NCBI RefSeq assembly: GCF_013044505.1
Contig: NZ_JABERD010000013.1
Location: 1-64,000 of the forward strand
From: Streptomyces sp. S3(2020)
GTDB taxonomy: Bacteria; Actinomycetota; Actinomycetes; Streptomycetales; Streptomycetaceae
DNA: 64,000 bases
Direction: 5' to 3'
Translations under genes and position numbers: made by a program
Part shown: positions 17,972 to 27,085 of the stretch, piece after piece
How positions within the stretch are numbered: the stretch's first letter is position 1
Layout of the letters: each line of letters begins with the position of its first letter
The notes under the pieces: generated by a model
What the model saw: only the letters and a program-made list of their open reading frames with translations
What the model was told of the DNA's origin: nothing
Database searches by the model: none

Positions 17972-19171
17972 ATGACGTTCTCCCTCGGCATCGTCGGCGC
18001 CGGGCAGTTCTCGGGCCAGTTCGCGAAACTGTTCCTGGCCCATCCCGGAGTCAGCGACGTCCACGTCACCGATCTCCTCCCGGAGAGGGCCGAACGACTC
18101 TGCGCCGCCGAAGGCCTGTCGGGCACCTTCCCCTCGTACGAGGCGATGCTGGAGTCGAAGGCGGTCGACGCGGTCGCGATCTTCACCCAGCGCTGGACGC
18201 ACGGGCCGCTGGTGGTGCAGGGCCTCAACGCGGGCAAGCACGTGTACTCCGCGGTCCCCATGGCGATCACCACGGAGGAGATCGCGGCGATCATCGACGC
18301 GGTCCGGGCGACCGGACTGACGTACATGATGGGCGAGACCAGCCAGTACAACCCGGCGACCGTGCACGCCCGCAACCAGATCGCCGAGGGCTCCTTCGGC
18401 CGGATCTTCTACGCCGAGGGCGACTACGTCCACGACATGGACCTCGGGTTCTACGAGGCGTACCAGTACAGCGGCGGCGACAACTGGAAGGCGACCGCCA
18501 GCTATCCGCCGCTGCTGTACCCGACGCACTCGGTGGGCGGGGTGCTGGGCGCCTGGCAGACGCATGCGGTGAGCGTGTCGGCGATCGGGGTGGTCGACGA
18601 CCGCGGCGACGGCGTCTTCGACAAGGAGGTCAGCCAGTTCGGCAACGACATCTCCAACGCCAGCGCGCTGTTCGAGGTGGCGGGCGGCGGTTCGTTCCGC
18701 ACCAACGAGTTCCGGCGGGTGGGCTATCCCTCCCACATCCGTGAGTCCCGTTTCCGGTTCTTCGGCACGGAGGGAAGCATGGAGCAGCTCGCCACCTTCG
18801 CGCTGTGGCAGGACAAGAACGGTGTGAAGGACATCAGCGAACTGCTGGAACCCAAGCCCACCCTGTCCCCTGACGACCCGTCACTCCAGCACATCGCGCC
18901 GGACCTGCGGGCCGCCTTCACCTCCGGCTCGGCCCCCGTCCACGACCGCTCCCGGCTGCCCCGGGAGTTCGACAACCTCCACAACGGGCACGAGGGCAGC
19001 CACCACTTCCTCGTGGACGACTTCGTCACCGCGGTCAACACCCGCACGCTGCCGTCGGTGAACGCGTGGGTGGCGGCCCGCTACACCCTGCCGGGCATCG
19101 TCGCGCACGACTCCGCGCGGCAGGGCGGGGCCCGACTGGAGATCCCGGACTTCGGGGACGCCCCTCGGTGA
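17972..19171 (+). CDS. Gfo/Idh/MocA-type protein lacking the EKP motif
   Basis: This 399-residue Rossmann-fold protein begins LGIVGAGQFSGQFAKLF. It is the last gene of the sugar ABC operon, 14 bases after the binding-protein gene with GAAAGG upstream. The position normally occupied by the EKP signature reads YSAVPMAI. The conserved lysine that usually contacts cofactor and substrate is therefore missing. The rest of the fold (HVHDMD and LLYPTHSVGGVLG segments) is intact. It may be an active enzyme with altered chemistry or a sugar-derivative-binding protein. Confidence 0.82.
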   Translation: MTFSLGIVGAGQFSGQFAKLFLAHPGVSDVHVTDLLPERAERLCAAEGLSGTFPSYEAMLESKAVDAVAIFTQRWTHGPLVVQGLNAGKHVYSAVPMAITTEEIAAIIDAVRATGLTYMMGETSQYNPATVHARNQIAEGSFGRIFYAEGDYVHDMDLGFYEAYQYSGGDNWKATASYPPLLYPTHSVGGVLGAWQTHAVSVSAIGVVDDRGDGVFDKEVSQFGNDISNASALFEVAGGGSFRTNEFRRVGYPSHIRESRFRFFGTEGSMEQLATFALWQDKNGVKDISELLEPKPTLSPDDPSLQHIAPDLRAAFTSGSAPVHDRSRLPREFDNLHNGHEGSHHFLVDDFVTAVNTRTLPSVNAWVAARYTLPGIVAHDSARQGGARLEIPDFGDAPR

Positions 19172-19200
19172 CGGGCTGACGGCGAGCCGAGTACCGACGG

Positions 19201-19899
19201 TCAGGTGCCCGGCTTGCGGCCGTACACGTACACGTCGTCGCCCTTCTTCAGCAGCGACCAGTACTTCTTGGCGGTCGTCTTGGTCATGTTGACGCAGCCG
19301 TGGGAGCCCGGCGGGTTCCACATGCTGAGGTTGACCGAGTGGAAGGCCTGGCCGCCGTCGAAGAACTGGCTGTAGGGCATGGGCACGTCGTAGATGTTCG
19401 AGACGTGGTCGATGTCGCGCCAGTAGATCTTCTTCAGACCGGTGCGGGTCTCGTAGCCGTTGCGGCCGGTGCGCACGGGCACCGGACCGTAGACGAGGGT
19501 GTTCCCGTCCTGGATCCAGCTCAGCTGGAGCGTCAGGTTGACGCAGGCGATGCGGCCCTTGTTCGTCGGGCACTTGCCGTCCTTGTTGGGCTTGTTCCCG
19601 ACGGCCTTCTGCTTGTTCATCAGGTCCATCACGCCCCAGGTGACGGGGCCCGCGTAGCCGGCGTTCGGCGTGATGCCGTGCTTGTTCTGGAAGGCCTGGA
19701 TGGCCTTGCAGTCGGCGGCGGACTGCTTGCCGTCGACGGGGCGGCCGAGGAACTTCTCGACCTGCTTCTGGTACGGCCCGGTCTGTGTGGTGCAGGCGGT
19801 GGCCGCCTGTGCGGGCGCGGTGCCCAGCGCGAGGGTGAGCGGCGCTATCAGTCCGGTGATTCCGAGGGCGACGGCCCCTCGTCTGCGTATGTCCCCCAT
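19201..19899 (-). CDS. Secreted L,D-transpeptidase with peptidoglycan-binding domain
   Basis: This 232-residue exported protein has a signal peptide (about residues 1-32, ending AQA), a peptidoglycan-binding helix bundle (DCKAIQAFQNKHGITPNAGY) and a C-terminal YkuD catalytic domain. The active-site motif is SHGCVNM, with the nucleophilic Cys. It probably forms 3-3 crosslinks or attaches proteins in the cell wall. The ATG at 19899 gives a sound signal peptide. It is convergent with the sugar operon. Confidence 0.9.
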   Translation of the reverse strand: MGDIRRRGAVALGITGLIAPLTLALGTAPAQAATACTTQTGPYQKQVEKFLGRPVDGKQSAADCKAIQAFQNKHGITPNAGYAGPVTWGVMDLMNKQKAVGNKPNKDGKCPTNKGRIACVNLTLQLSWIQDGNTLVYGPVPVRTGRNGYETRTGLKKIYWRDIDHVSNIYDVPMPYSQFFDGGQAFHSVNLSMWNPPGSHGCVNMTKTTAKKYWSLLKKGDDVYVYGRKPGT

Positions 19900-19980
19900 G
19901 GCGGGCCCTTCCGTTGCACGTGTCCTGTCCGGTGATCTGCCTGCTAGACCGGTACACGGGGGCCTCGGTTGTATGCCGGG

Positions 19981-21378
19981 TCAGGCTGTGACGAAACGGT
20001 GAACTTCCCGCTCGGAACAGCGGCGCAGCAGGTGTACCGCGCGGCCGAGGACATCCGGCGTCGCCGTGAACGGCAGGCGCAGACGGTGGGTGAGTGTGGT
20101 GCGGTCGGCGGCGAAGTGCGGGCCGGGTGTCACCGCCAGGCCCAGCCGGGCGGCCCGGGCCGCGAGGTCCGTCGCCGACGAGGCCGGGCCGAGGTGCGGC
20201 CACAGCGACAGCCCACCGTCCGGGATCGTGTACGTCCATCCCGTCCCGTCGAGGAGTGCGGCGAGGTGGTCGCGCTGGGCGCGGAGTCTGGCCCGGCGGT
20301 CCGCGAGGATCCCGTCCAGCGCGTCGCCGAGCAGTTCGACGGCGATGAGCTGTTCCAGGGGTGGTGGCGACAGCTGTGCCTGGAGGGGGCTCTGGCGCAG
20401 TCGTCGTACGAGATCGGCGGTGGCGCGGATCCAGCCGACCCGCAGCCCGCTCCACACGGTCTTGCTCGCCGAGCCGATCTGGATCACCCGGGGTCCCGAC
20501 AGGTGGGGTTCGGTGCCGGGCCGCGTCCTCAGGTCGAGGTCGCGCATCGTCTCGTCGGCGATGACCGTGAGCGGGAGGCGGGCGATCTCCGCGCGGGTCG
20601 CGGCGTCCATGTGGGCGCCGGTGGGGTTCTGGAAGTCGGGGATCAGATAGGCGAGCCGGGGGTCGCGGGTGCGGACGGCACTGGCGAGGTGGGCGGTGTC
20701 CCATCCGGCGTCGGACGTCACGGGGACGGGGAGGAGACGGGCCTTGCGGGCGCGCAGGACCGCCAGGGCGCCCGGGTAGGACGGGCTCTCCACCACGACG
20801 GGGCGTCTGCGGTCGGTGTGGAGGTGGTCGAGGAGCAGGGTGAGGGCGGCCTGGGCGCCGGAGGTGACGAGGATCTGTTCGGGGCGGGTGGCGAGGCCCT
20901 CGCGGGTGTAGCGGTCGGCGAGCAGTTCACGCAGGCGTGGCAGCCCTGCGGTGGCGATGCCGGAGTCGACGAGGAGGGCCGCGCTGCGTCCGGTGGCCCG
21001 GGCGAGGGCGGCGAGGTAGGCCTCGTGGGGTGCGGCGGTGAGGGCGAGGGTGAGGTCGAGGTCCGCGTCGCCCGCTCCGCCGCGGTCCAGGGACCAGGGC
21101 GTGGTGCGTTCGGTGAGCCGGGCGGGGAGCCGGACCTGGCTGCCGCTGCCGTGCCGGGTGTGCAGCCAGCCCTCGTCCCGCAGCAGGGTCAGGGCGGCGA
21201 CGACCGTGCCGCGGCTGATACCGAGGACGCGGGCGAGTTCCCGCTCGGAGGGCAGTGCGGTCCCGGCGGGCAGCCGGCCGTCGACGACCGCCTCGCGCAC
21301 GGCCGCTGCCAGCGTCCGTGCCAGTGGGCCGCGTCGGTCGCGCCAGGCGCCGAGTGCGGCGGCGAATCCAGTCGTCAC
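19981..21378 (-). CDS. MocR-type (GntR-aminotransferase) regulator
   Basis: This 465-residue MocR regulator has an N-terminal GntR winged helix (ALPSERELARVLGISRGTVV) joined to a fold-type I aminotransferase domain. The PLP-lysine region reads IQIGSASKTVWSGLRVGWIR. Such proteins sense PLP or an amino-acid adduct. The GTG at 21378 is preferred; a TTG at 21396 is also in frame but lies inside the operator-like dyad. It diverges from a PLP-dependent decarboxylase-like gene, which is the probable target. Confidence 0.88.
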   Translation of the reverse strand: MTTGFAAALGAWRDRRGPLARTLAAAVREAVVDGRLPAGTALPSERELARVLGISRGTVVAALTLLRDEGWLHTRHGSGSQVRLPARLTERTTPWSLDRGGAGDADLDLTLALTAAPHEAYLAALARATGRSAALLVDSGIATAGLPRLRELLADRYTREGLATRPEQILVTSGAQAALTLLLDHLHTDRRRPVVVESPSYPGALAVLRARKARLLPVPVTSDAGWDTAHLASAVRTRDPRLAYLIPDFQNPTGAHMDAATRAEIARLPLTVIADETMRDLDLRTRPGTEPHLSGPRVIQIGSASKTVWSGLRVGWIRATADLVRRLRQSPLQAQLSPPPLEQLIAVELLGDALDGILADRRARLRAQRDHLAALLDGTGWTYTIPDGGLSLWPHLGPASSATDLAARAARLGLAVTPGPHFAADRTTLTHRLRLPFTATPDVLGRAVHLLRRCSEREVHRFVTA

Positions 21379-21379
21379 C

Positions 21380-21403
21380 GGTCCAGTTTGACCCAAGTGG
21401 ACC
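21380..21403. promoter_or_regulatory. Dyad operator between the MocR gene and the decarboxylase gene
   Basis: GGTCCA (21380-21385) and TGGACC (21398-21403) are inverted 6-mers separated by 12 bases, one helical turn or so centre to centre. The site lies in the 62-base divergent spacer and fits binding by the adjacent MocR dimer. Confidence 0.5.
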
Positions 21404-21440
21404 AGAGCGGGGACGGCGACCGGCTCCTACGCTGCCTCTC

Positions 21441-22823
21441 ATGCACCGTACTCTCGCCGACGACCTCTCCCGGCTCCCCGCACTCCTCCAGTCGGCCCGC
21501 GACCTCGCCGCCCGTGAGCTGGCCGGTCTGTCCGAGCGGCCCGTCGTCCACCTCGACGAGGCACCCGACCACGAGGCCCTGCCGGCCGGGGGCGTCGGGG
21601 CCGAGGGCGCTCTCGCACGGTTCGGCGAACGCTGGGCGCCCGGCTTCTCGGGCTCGGCGGGACCGCGCTACCTCGGCTTCGTCACGGGCGGCGCCACGCC
21701 CGCCTCCGTCGCCGGGGACTGGCTGACCAGCGCCTACGACCAGAACGGCTCGGGGGCGGTGGGGTCCTGGGCGACGGCTCTGGAACGGGAGACGGTGGGC
21801 TGGCTGCGCGAGCTGTTCGGGCTGGGCGAGGCACACAGCGGGGCGTTCGTCACCGGGGCCACGGCGTCCAACACGGTCGGCCTCGCCCTCGCCCGCGAGT
21901 GGCTGGGCGAGCGGCTCGGTGTGTCCGTGTCACGCGACGGAACGGCCGCCCTCGGCCCGGTCCATGTGCTTTCCGGGAGCCCGCACTCCAGTATCGGCAA
22001 GGCCCTGTCCGTGCTCGGCATCGGCCGCGACCGGCTGCGGCCCGTGCCGGTGCTGCCCGGCAACCGGGAGGCCGTCGACGTCGCCGCGCTGGACACCGCG
22101 CTGTCCGCACTGGAGGGCCCCGCGATCGTGGTGGCCAACGCCGGCACCGTGAACACCGTCGACTTCGACGATCTGCGGGCCGTCGCCGCGCTCAGGGAGC
22201 GGCACGACTTCTGGCTGCACGTGGACGCCGCGTTCGGCGGCTTCGCCGCGCTCTCCCCGTCGTACGCCGGTCTCGTCGACGGTCTGGACGCCGCCGACTC
22301 GGTCTGTGTCGACCTGCACAAGTGGCTCAACGTGCCCTACGACGCCGCCGTCCAGTTCACCCGCCGCCGTGATCTTCAGGTGGCGGTCTTCCACAACGCC
22401 TCGCCGTATCTCGGACTGCCGGTCGGCGAGCCCGACTTCGTGCATCTCACGCCCGAGAACTCACGGCGGCTGCGGGCCCTTCCGGCGTGGTTCTCGCTGA
22501 TGGCGTACGGCCGTGACGGGCATCGCGAGATCGTCGAGCGGAACGTGGCACTGGCCCGGGAACTCGGCGAGCGGATCGCCGCGACCGACGGGCTGCGGCT
22601 GCTCGCCCCGGTCCGGCTGAACGTCGTCTGCTTCACCCTGGCCGACGACCCGACGCAGGAGCGGGTCGACGCGCTGGCGCGGGCCGTGGCGGCCGGCGGC
22701 GAGGCGTTCCTGACATCGACCGTGTACGACGGGACTCCCGGGTTGCGGGCGGCGTTCAGCAACTGGCGTACGTCCGCGGACGACGTGGACCGGATCAGCG
22801 GGGCTGTGGCGCGGGCGCTGTGA
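21441..22823 (+). CDS. PLP-dependent group II decarboxylase-like protein
   Basis: This 460-residue fold-type I PLP enzyme resembles aromatic-L-amino-acid/glutamate decarboxylases. GATASNTVGLALAR anchors PLP phosphate, HVDAAFGGFAAL supplies the ring-stacking His and Asp, and CVDLHKWLNVPYD carries the Schiff-base lysine. No Shine-Dalgarno site precedes the ATG at 21441, and a TACGCT -10-like box lies about 9 bases upstream, so the mRNA may be leaderless. It diverges from a MocR regulator that probably responds to its substrate or PLP. The 3' end overlaps the convergent MFS gene by 29 bases. The substrate is unknown. Confidence 0.83.
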   Translation: MHRTLADDLSRLPALLQSARDLAARELAGLSERPVVHLDEAPDHEALPAGGVGAEGALARFGERWAPGFSGSAGPRYLGFVTGGATPASVAGDWLTSAYDQNGSGAVGSWATALERETVGWLRELFGLGEAHSGAFVTGATASNTVGLALAREWLGERLGVSVSRDGTAALGPVHVLSGSPHSSIGKALSVLGIGRDRLRPVPVLPGNREAVDVAALDTALSALEGPAIVVANAGTVNTVDFDDLRAVAALRERHDFWLHVDAAFGGFAALSPSYAGLVDGLDAADSVCVDLHKWLNVPYDAAVQFTRRRDLQVAVFHNASPYLGLPVGEPDFVHLTPENSRRLRALPAWFSLMAYGRDGHREIVERNVALARELGERIAATDGLRLLAPVRLNVVCFTLADDPTQERVDALARAVAAGGEAFLTSTVYDGTPGLRAAFSNWRTSADDVDRISGAVARAL

Positions 22824-24060
22824 CCGGGGCGGGCTGCGGGAGTTCACGTCGGGCGCGCACCGGGGAGAGGAAGACCGGCAGGAAGGCCGCCGCCAGCAGC
22901 GCCCCGCCGACCCACAGCGTGGCGCGCACTCCGGCCAGTTCGCCGAGCAGGCCCGAGACCGCGGCGCCGAGCGCGAGCGCTCCGGTCAGGACGAAGCGGA
23001 ACGTGGCGTTCATGCGGCCGAGGAGGTCGTCCGAGGTCATCCGCTGGCGCAGGCTGACACCGAGGACGTTGTCCGTGCCGGTCTTGAACAGGGCCAGCGT
23101 CCAGCCCGCACCGGCGACCCACAGCCACACACCTCGGTCGACGAGCGGCACCAGCAGCGCGGCGGGCGCCAGGACGACACCGGCCATTCCGAGGGACCGG
23201 CCGTAGCCCAGACGTCCGGCGAGGGGGCGGGCACAGCGGGCGCCGAGCAGGAGGCCGAGGCCGCCCGCCGCCCAGAAGAGTCCCAACGCGCCGGCGGGTA
23301 GCGAGAGTTCGCGGACGAAGAGGACGGGCAGCATGGTGTTGATGATCTGCATGCCCAGGTTGGTGAGGGCGGCGGTGAGGGCGAGGGCGCGCAGTTCCGG
23401 GTTGCCGAAGACGTGCCGCAGGCCTTCGGCGATCTGGGCCTTCAGGCTCGCCTTCTGGTTCCGGCCCTTCGGTTCCTCCTGGTGGCGGATGGCGGTGAGC
23501 TGGAGGGCGGAGGCCAGATAGGCCCCCGCGGTGCACACGACGGCCACGGGGGCGGTGAGGAACTGGACCAGCGCGCCGCCCGCGCCTCGCCCGGCGACGT
23601 TGCTCACCGCCTGGAGCCCGACCATGGCGGCGTTCGCCGGCACGAGGGCCTCGCGGCCGACCAGGCGGGGCAGGGTGCTCTGGGAGGTGACGTCGAAGAA
23701 GACGGTCGCGGCACCGTTCAGCAGGACCACTGCGTACAGCTGGCCGAGGGTGAGCGTGTCCGTCCACCAGGCGAGCGGCACGGAGGCGTACAGGACCGCT
23801 CGGGCCAGGTCCGCGGCGATCAGCACCCGGCGGTGCCGCATCCGGTCCACCCAGGCGCCGGCGGGCAGCCCGATGAGCAGGAACGCCAGTGTGCTCAGGG
23901 TGGCCAGCGCGCCGACCTGTCCGGGACCGGCGTCCAGCGCGGTGACGGCGATCAGCGGGACGGCGACGTAGCTGACGTTCGTGCCGAGCTGGCTGAGGGT
24001 GCTCGCGGCGAAGAGGACGCGGAAGTCGGCCGTACGCCATGGGGAGTCGGTGTCTGACAC
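22795..24060 (-). CDS. MFS transporter
   Basis: This is a 421-residue major facilitator with about twelve hydrophobic segments. It is of the type annotated as enterobactin/macrolide-like exporters in actinomycetes (SQLGTNVSYVAVPLIAVTALDAGPGQ near the start, in the first helix pair). The GTG at 24060 is preferred to a TTG at 24096. It overlaps the convergent decarboxylase gene by 29 bases. Substrate and direction are unknown; export is likelier. Confidence 0.85.
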   Translation of the reverse strand: MSDTDSPWRTADFRVLFAASTLSQLGTNVSYVAVPLIAVTALDAGPGQVGALATLSTLAFLLIGLPAGAWVDRMRHRRVLIAADLARAVLYASVPLAWWTDTLTLGQLYAVVLLNGAATVFFDVTSQSTLPRLVGREALVPANAAMVGLQAVSNVAGRGAGGALVQFLTAPVAVVCTAGAYLASALQLTAIRHQEEPKGRNQKASLKAQIAEGLRHVFGNPELRALALTAALTNLGMQIINTMLPVLFVRELSLPAGALGLFWAAGGLGLLLGARCARPLAGRLGYGRSLGMAGVVLAPAALLVPLVDRGVWLWVAGAGWTLALFKTGTDNVLGVSLRQRMTSDDLLGRMNATFRFVLTGALALGAAVSGLLGELAGVRATLWVGGALLAAAFLPVFLSPVRARRELPQPAPVTAPAPQPR

Positions 24061-24118
24061 ACACAAAAGCTGCCCGACACCGTCCGTGCAGGACAAGTGA
24101 AAAGATCTACATCAACCG

Positions 24119-24907
24119 TTAAGCATTCCTGCGAAATCGACGGAACCCCGAGTCCACGGCGGTGATCCCGCCGTCGACGGGCAGGGTGACCCCGGTGATC
24201 CAGGACGCCTCACGGGAGGCCAGGAAGAGGATGGCCGCGGCGATGTCCTCGGGCTCGCCCACGCGTCCCAGGGGATACAGCTCGCTCGCTTTCACGAGGT
24301 CGTCCTCGCGCCCCTCCCAGGCGGCGGTGCGGACGGTGCCGGGGGCCACGAGGTTGACGCGGACGCCACGGGCGGCGGCGTGGCCTGCGAGGGTACGGGT
24401 CAGGGAGCCGAGGCCGGCCTTGGCGGCGCTGTAGGCGTGGTTGCCGAAGTCGTTCAGGCCGTTGACGGAGCCGACGTTGACGATCGCGCCACGGCCGGAG
24501 GCCGCCAGGTGCGGGAGGGCGGCGCGGCAGCAGCGGTAGGCGCCGGTGAGGGTGATGTCGAGGTCGCGGGCCCACTCGTCGTCCGGTTCGTCCTCGAAGA
24601 GCGGGGCGTCCGGGGTGCAGTGGCAGGCGTTGTTGACCAGGACGTCCAGCGAGCCGAAGGCGTCGACGGCATGCCCGACGGCCGCCTCGACGGCGTGCCG
24701 GTCCCCCACGTCGCACCCGAACGCATGTGCCGTCAGGCCCTGTTCGCGGAGGCTCGCCGCGGTCTTCTCCGCCGCCGGCACGTCGATGTCGGTCACCAGC
24801 ACCCGCGCCCCCTCCACGGCGAACCGTCGCGCGGTCGCGGCGCCGATGCCGCGGGCCGCGCCGGTGACGAGAACCCCGTATCCCTCGAAGCGTGTTGTGT
24901 CCGTCAT
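24119..24907 (-). CDS. Short-chain dehydrogenase/reductase
   Basis: This 262-residue classical SDR has the NAD(P)-binding TGAARGIGAATAR motif near residue 14, the NNACH strand, the catalytic Ser region GAIVNVGSVNG and the YSAAK active site. The C-terminal PVDGGITAVDSG matches 3-oxoacyl-ACP-reductase-like SDRs. The ATG at 24907 gives the compact N-terminus. It stands alone, downstream of a scrambled pseudogene on the other strand. The substrate is unknown. Confidence 0.9.
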   Translation of the reverse strand: MTDTTRFEGYGVLVTGAARGIGAATARRFAVEGARVLVTDIDVPAAEKTAASLREQGLTAHAFGCDVGDRHAVEAAVGHAVDAFGSLDVLVNNACHCTPDAPLFEDEPDDEWARDLDITLTGAYRCCRAALPHLAASGRGAIVNVGSVNGLNDFGNHAYSAAKAGLGSLTRTLAGHAAARGVRVNLVAPGTVRTAAWEGREDDLVKASELYPLGRVGEPEDIAAAILFLASREASWITGVTLPVDGGITAVDSGFRRFRRNA

Positions 24908-24958
24908 GGGATCGCACCGTAGTGCCCTGCCGATCAACTGGGCAGATACCGTGCGCCC

Positions 24959-25400
24959 ATGTCCGCGTTCATGCAGCAACTGCCCGCGCTCATAGGCGTC
25001 GTGATCAGCGCGCTCGGTTCGTACATGGCGGTCGTCCGCAGCGACGGCGCCCGCGGGAGAGGGGATGCGGATGAGGATCGTTGCCCAGGTGGGACGCCGC
25101 CCGGCAGACCGGCGTGACGGTACATGAGTGCCTGCCAGGCCGCCGGATCACGTGTCCCGTCTCGTAAGGAACCGCTCCGCCTCCAGCACCACCGTGACTC
25201 ACGCCCGCGCCTTTCGCCGTGAGCAGACGGCCCGTCGTGAGAAGCGACGGCACTCGGTGTACGCCGACTACGCGAGCACGCCGGCGAAGACGCGCCATCG
25301 CGTCGGACGTGACGGCTACTACTCCGCCGTACGCGATGATCTGGCGCTGCCACCGGGCCTCGCGGTGCGGTGGCAGCTGCCGTCGGTGGATCAGCCCTGA
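24959..25400 (+). pseudogene. Scrambled pseudogene of a small membrane-anchored protein, middle segments inverted
   Basis: The plus strand starts with an intact N-terminus (MSAFMQQLPALIGVVISALG, one membrane helix) at 24959. It resumes at about 25203 as AFRREQTARREKRRHSVYAD and ends with YYSAVRDDLALPPG and a stop at 25398-25400. Between these lie 154 bases bounded by the 8-mer CGCCCGCG at 25048-25055 and 25202-25209. Removing one repeat unit plus the insert restores a single 95-codon frame. The minus strand of the insert reads ERFL, then RDGTRDPAAWQALM (25186-25123, one frameshift), then ASHLGNDPHPHPLS (25095-25057). From memory of this Streptomyces family, these resemble the middle absent from the restored frame. 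Confidence 0.65.
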
Positions 25401-25402
25401 GC

Positions 25403-26317
25403 TCAGCGGTAGCCGGTCGTGTCCGCCGGCTTGCCCGCGTCCTGGACCTCCACGAGATAGCGCCAGGCGTCCGGGCGGCTGCCGTCGAGGTCGGTGAAGC
25501 CGTAGGTCCGGGCCAGGCCGCCGCTGGAGAGGGACGTGCCGTTGAGGCGGGCCACATCGGGGTCGGCGGCGAGGGCGGCGACGGCACGGCCCACGTAACG
25601 CGGGGTCTCCGAGATGGCGAAGTGGGGGACGCGGTCGAGGGCGTCGCGCCAGTTGTCCTCGCCCACCCCGAAGTGCTCCAGCATCATCTCCGACCGGAGC
25701 CAGCCCGGGGTCAGCGCGACGGCGGTGGCGCCGCGCGGGCCCAGTTCGTGGCCCAGGGAGAAGCCCATCCGCAGGACCGACGTCTTGGCGAGGTCGTAGA
25801 AGAAGGAGGTGCGGTAGGTCGTGCCGTTGTACTCGGCGGTGCCGTCCGTCACCTCGACCACCAGTCCCCCGGGGTTGCGCAGCAGCAGGGGCAGGGCGTG
25901 GTGGCTGGTGATCGCGTGGGTCTCCACCGCGAGCCGCAGCAGCCTGAGCCCGTCGTCGAGGTCGTGCTCCCAGACGGGGCTGTCCCACGCGAAGAGTTTC
26001 TCGCCGCCCCAGATGTTGTTCACGAGGATGTCGAGGCGGCCCTCGGCGTCCGCGATCCGGTCGACGAGCGTGCGGACCTGCGCCGGGTCGAGGTGGTCGG
26101 TGGGGACGGCGATGCCCTCACCGCCCGCCTCGCTCACCAGGTCGGCGGTGTCCTCGATGGTCTCGGGGCGGTCGTACTCCGAGCGCTGTTCCCGGGTGCT
26201 GCGCCCCGTCACGTAGACGATGGCGCCGGCCGCCCCGAGTTCCACGGCGATCCCTCGCCCGGCTCCTCGGGTCGCTCCGGCGACCAGTGCGACCTTGCCC
26301 TTGAGCGGTTGTGACAT
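25403..26317 (-). CDS. Short-chain dehydrogenase (DHRS1-like)
   Basis: This 304-residue SDR has the nucleotide-binding GATRGAGRGIAVELG motif, the NNIWGG strand and the active-site YDLAK preceded by a VEVTDG strand. The pattern resembles DHRS1-like SDRs. The ATG at 26317 is adopted. Just upstream, two near-identical copies of TTTTCGACGGGTC (about 26399-26412 and 26417-26430) form a direct repeat in the promoter region whose role is unknown. The substrate is unknown. Confidence 0.88.
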   Translation of the reverse strand: MSQPLKGKVALVAGATRGAGRGIAVELGAAGAIVYVTGRSTREQRSEYDRPETIEDTADLVSEAGGEGIAVPTDHLDPAQVRTLVDRIADAEGRLDILVNNIWGGEKLFAWDSPVWEHDLDDGLRLLRLAVETHAITSHHALPLLLRNPGGLVVEVTDGTAEYNGTTYRTSFFYDLAKTSVLRMGFSLGHELGPRGATAVALTPGWLRSEMMLEHFGVGEDNWRDALDRVPHFAISETPRYVGRAVAALAADPDVARLNGTSLSSGGLARTYGFTDLDGSRPDAWRYLVEVQDAGKPADTTGYR

Positions 26318-26455
26318 GTCCGGCTCCCGTGTGTCCGTCGTGTCCGTCGTACGTCGTCCACTCCACGGTCCCCGGTAAGCCGGACATCTTCTGTCACCTT
26401 TTTCGACGGGTCACCCCTTTTCGACGGGTCGGACTTTTCTACGAGTCGGCGTCCG

Positions 26456-27085
26456 TCAGTGGCCTCGCGCGATCCACTCCTCCAGGTGCGGGGCCTCGGC
26501 ACCGATGGTCGTGGCGTCACCGTGGCCGGTGAGGACCTTCGTCTCCGGCGGCAGGGTGAGCAGCCGGTCGCGGATCGAGTCCACGATCGTGGGGAAGTGC
26601 GAGAAGGAGCGGCCGGTGGCGCCGGGGCCGCCCTGGAAGAGGGTGTCGCCGGTGAAGACCACGGCCAGGCCGGGGTCGTGGAGGCAGACCGCGCCGGGGG
26701 CGTGGCCCGGGGTGTGCAGCACCCTCAGGTCGACGCCGGCCGCCTCGATCACCTGGCCGTCCTGGAGGTGGGCGTCGGGTTCGCGGTCGGGGTGGGTCTG
26801 CTTCCACAGCGGCAGGTCGTCGGGGTGCAGCCAGATGGTGGCACCCGTGAGGTCGGCCAGGGCGGGCGCGGCGTCGATGTGGTCGTTGTGGGCGTGGGTG
26901 CACACGATCGCGGTCACCCGGCGCTCCCCGACGGCGGCGGCGATGGCCTCGGCGTCGTGCGCGGCGTCGATGACGATCACCTCGTGGTCGTCGCCGACGA
27001 TCCACACGTTGTTGTCGACGTCCCAGGTGCCGCCGTCGAGGCTGAACTGCCCGGACGTCACGAGGCGTTCGATGCGGGCGGCCAT
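26456..27085 (-). CDS. MBL-fold hydrolase coupled to mycothiol formaldehyde oxidation
   Basis: This 209-residue metallo-beta-lactamase-fold protein has the metal-binding HAHNDH motif near residue 83, HTPGHAPG, and FTGDTLFQGG with the bridging Asp, as in glyoxalase II-type thioester hydrolases. Its ATG shares one base with the stop of the mycothiol dehydrogenase gene (TGATG), indicating translational coupling. In actinobacteria this partner is thought to hydrolyse S-formylmycothiol to formate and mycothiol, finishing the detoxification begun by the dehydrogenase. Confidence 0.88.
   Translation of the reverse strand: MAARIERLVTSGQFSLDGGTWDVDNNVWIVGDDHEVIVIDAAHDAEAIAAAVGERRVTAIVCTHAHNDHIDAAPALADLTGATIWLHPDDLPLWKQTHPDREPDAHLQDGQVIEAAGVDLRVLHTPGHAPGAVCLHDPGLAVVFTGDTLFQGGPGATGRSFSHFPTIVDSIRDRLLTLPPETKVLTGHGDATTIGAEAPHLEEWIARGH

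Noticed and set aside
24934-25587. A 217-codon minus-strand frame across the scrambled locus
   Set aside because: It carries one fossil segment (RDGTRDPAAWQALM) but is otherwise out of frame with the other segments, so it is not a gene.
26399-26430. Duplicated TTTTCGACGGGTC as an operator pair
   Set aside because: It is a direct repeat upstream of an SDR gene with no regulator nearby and no dyad symmetry; noted only within the gene entry.
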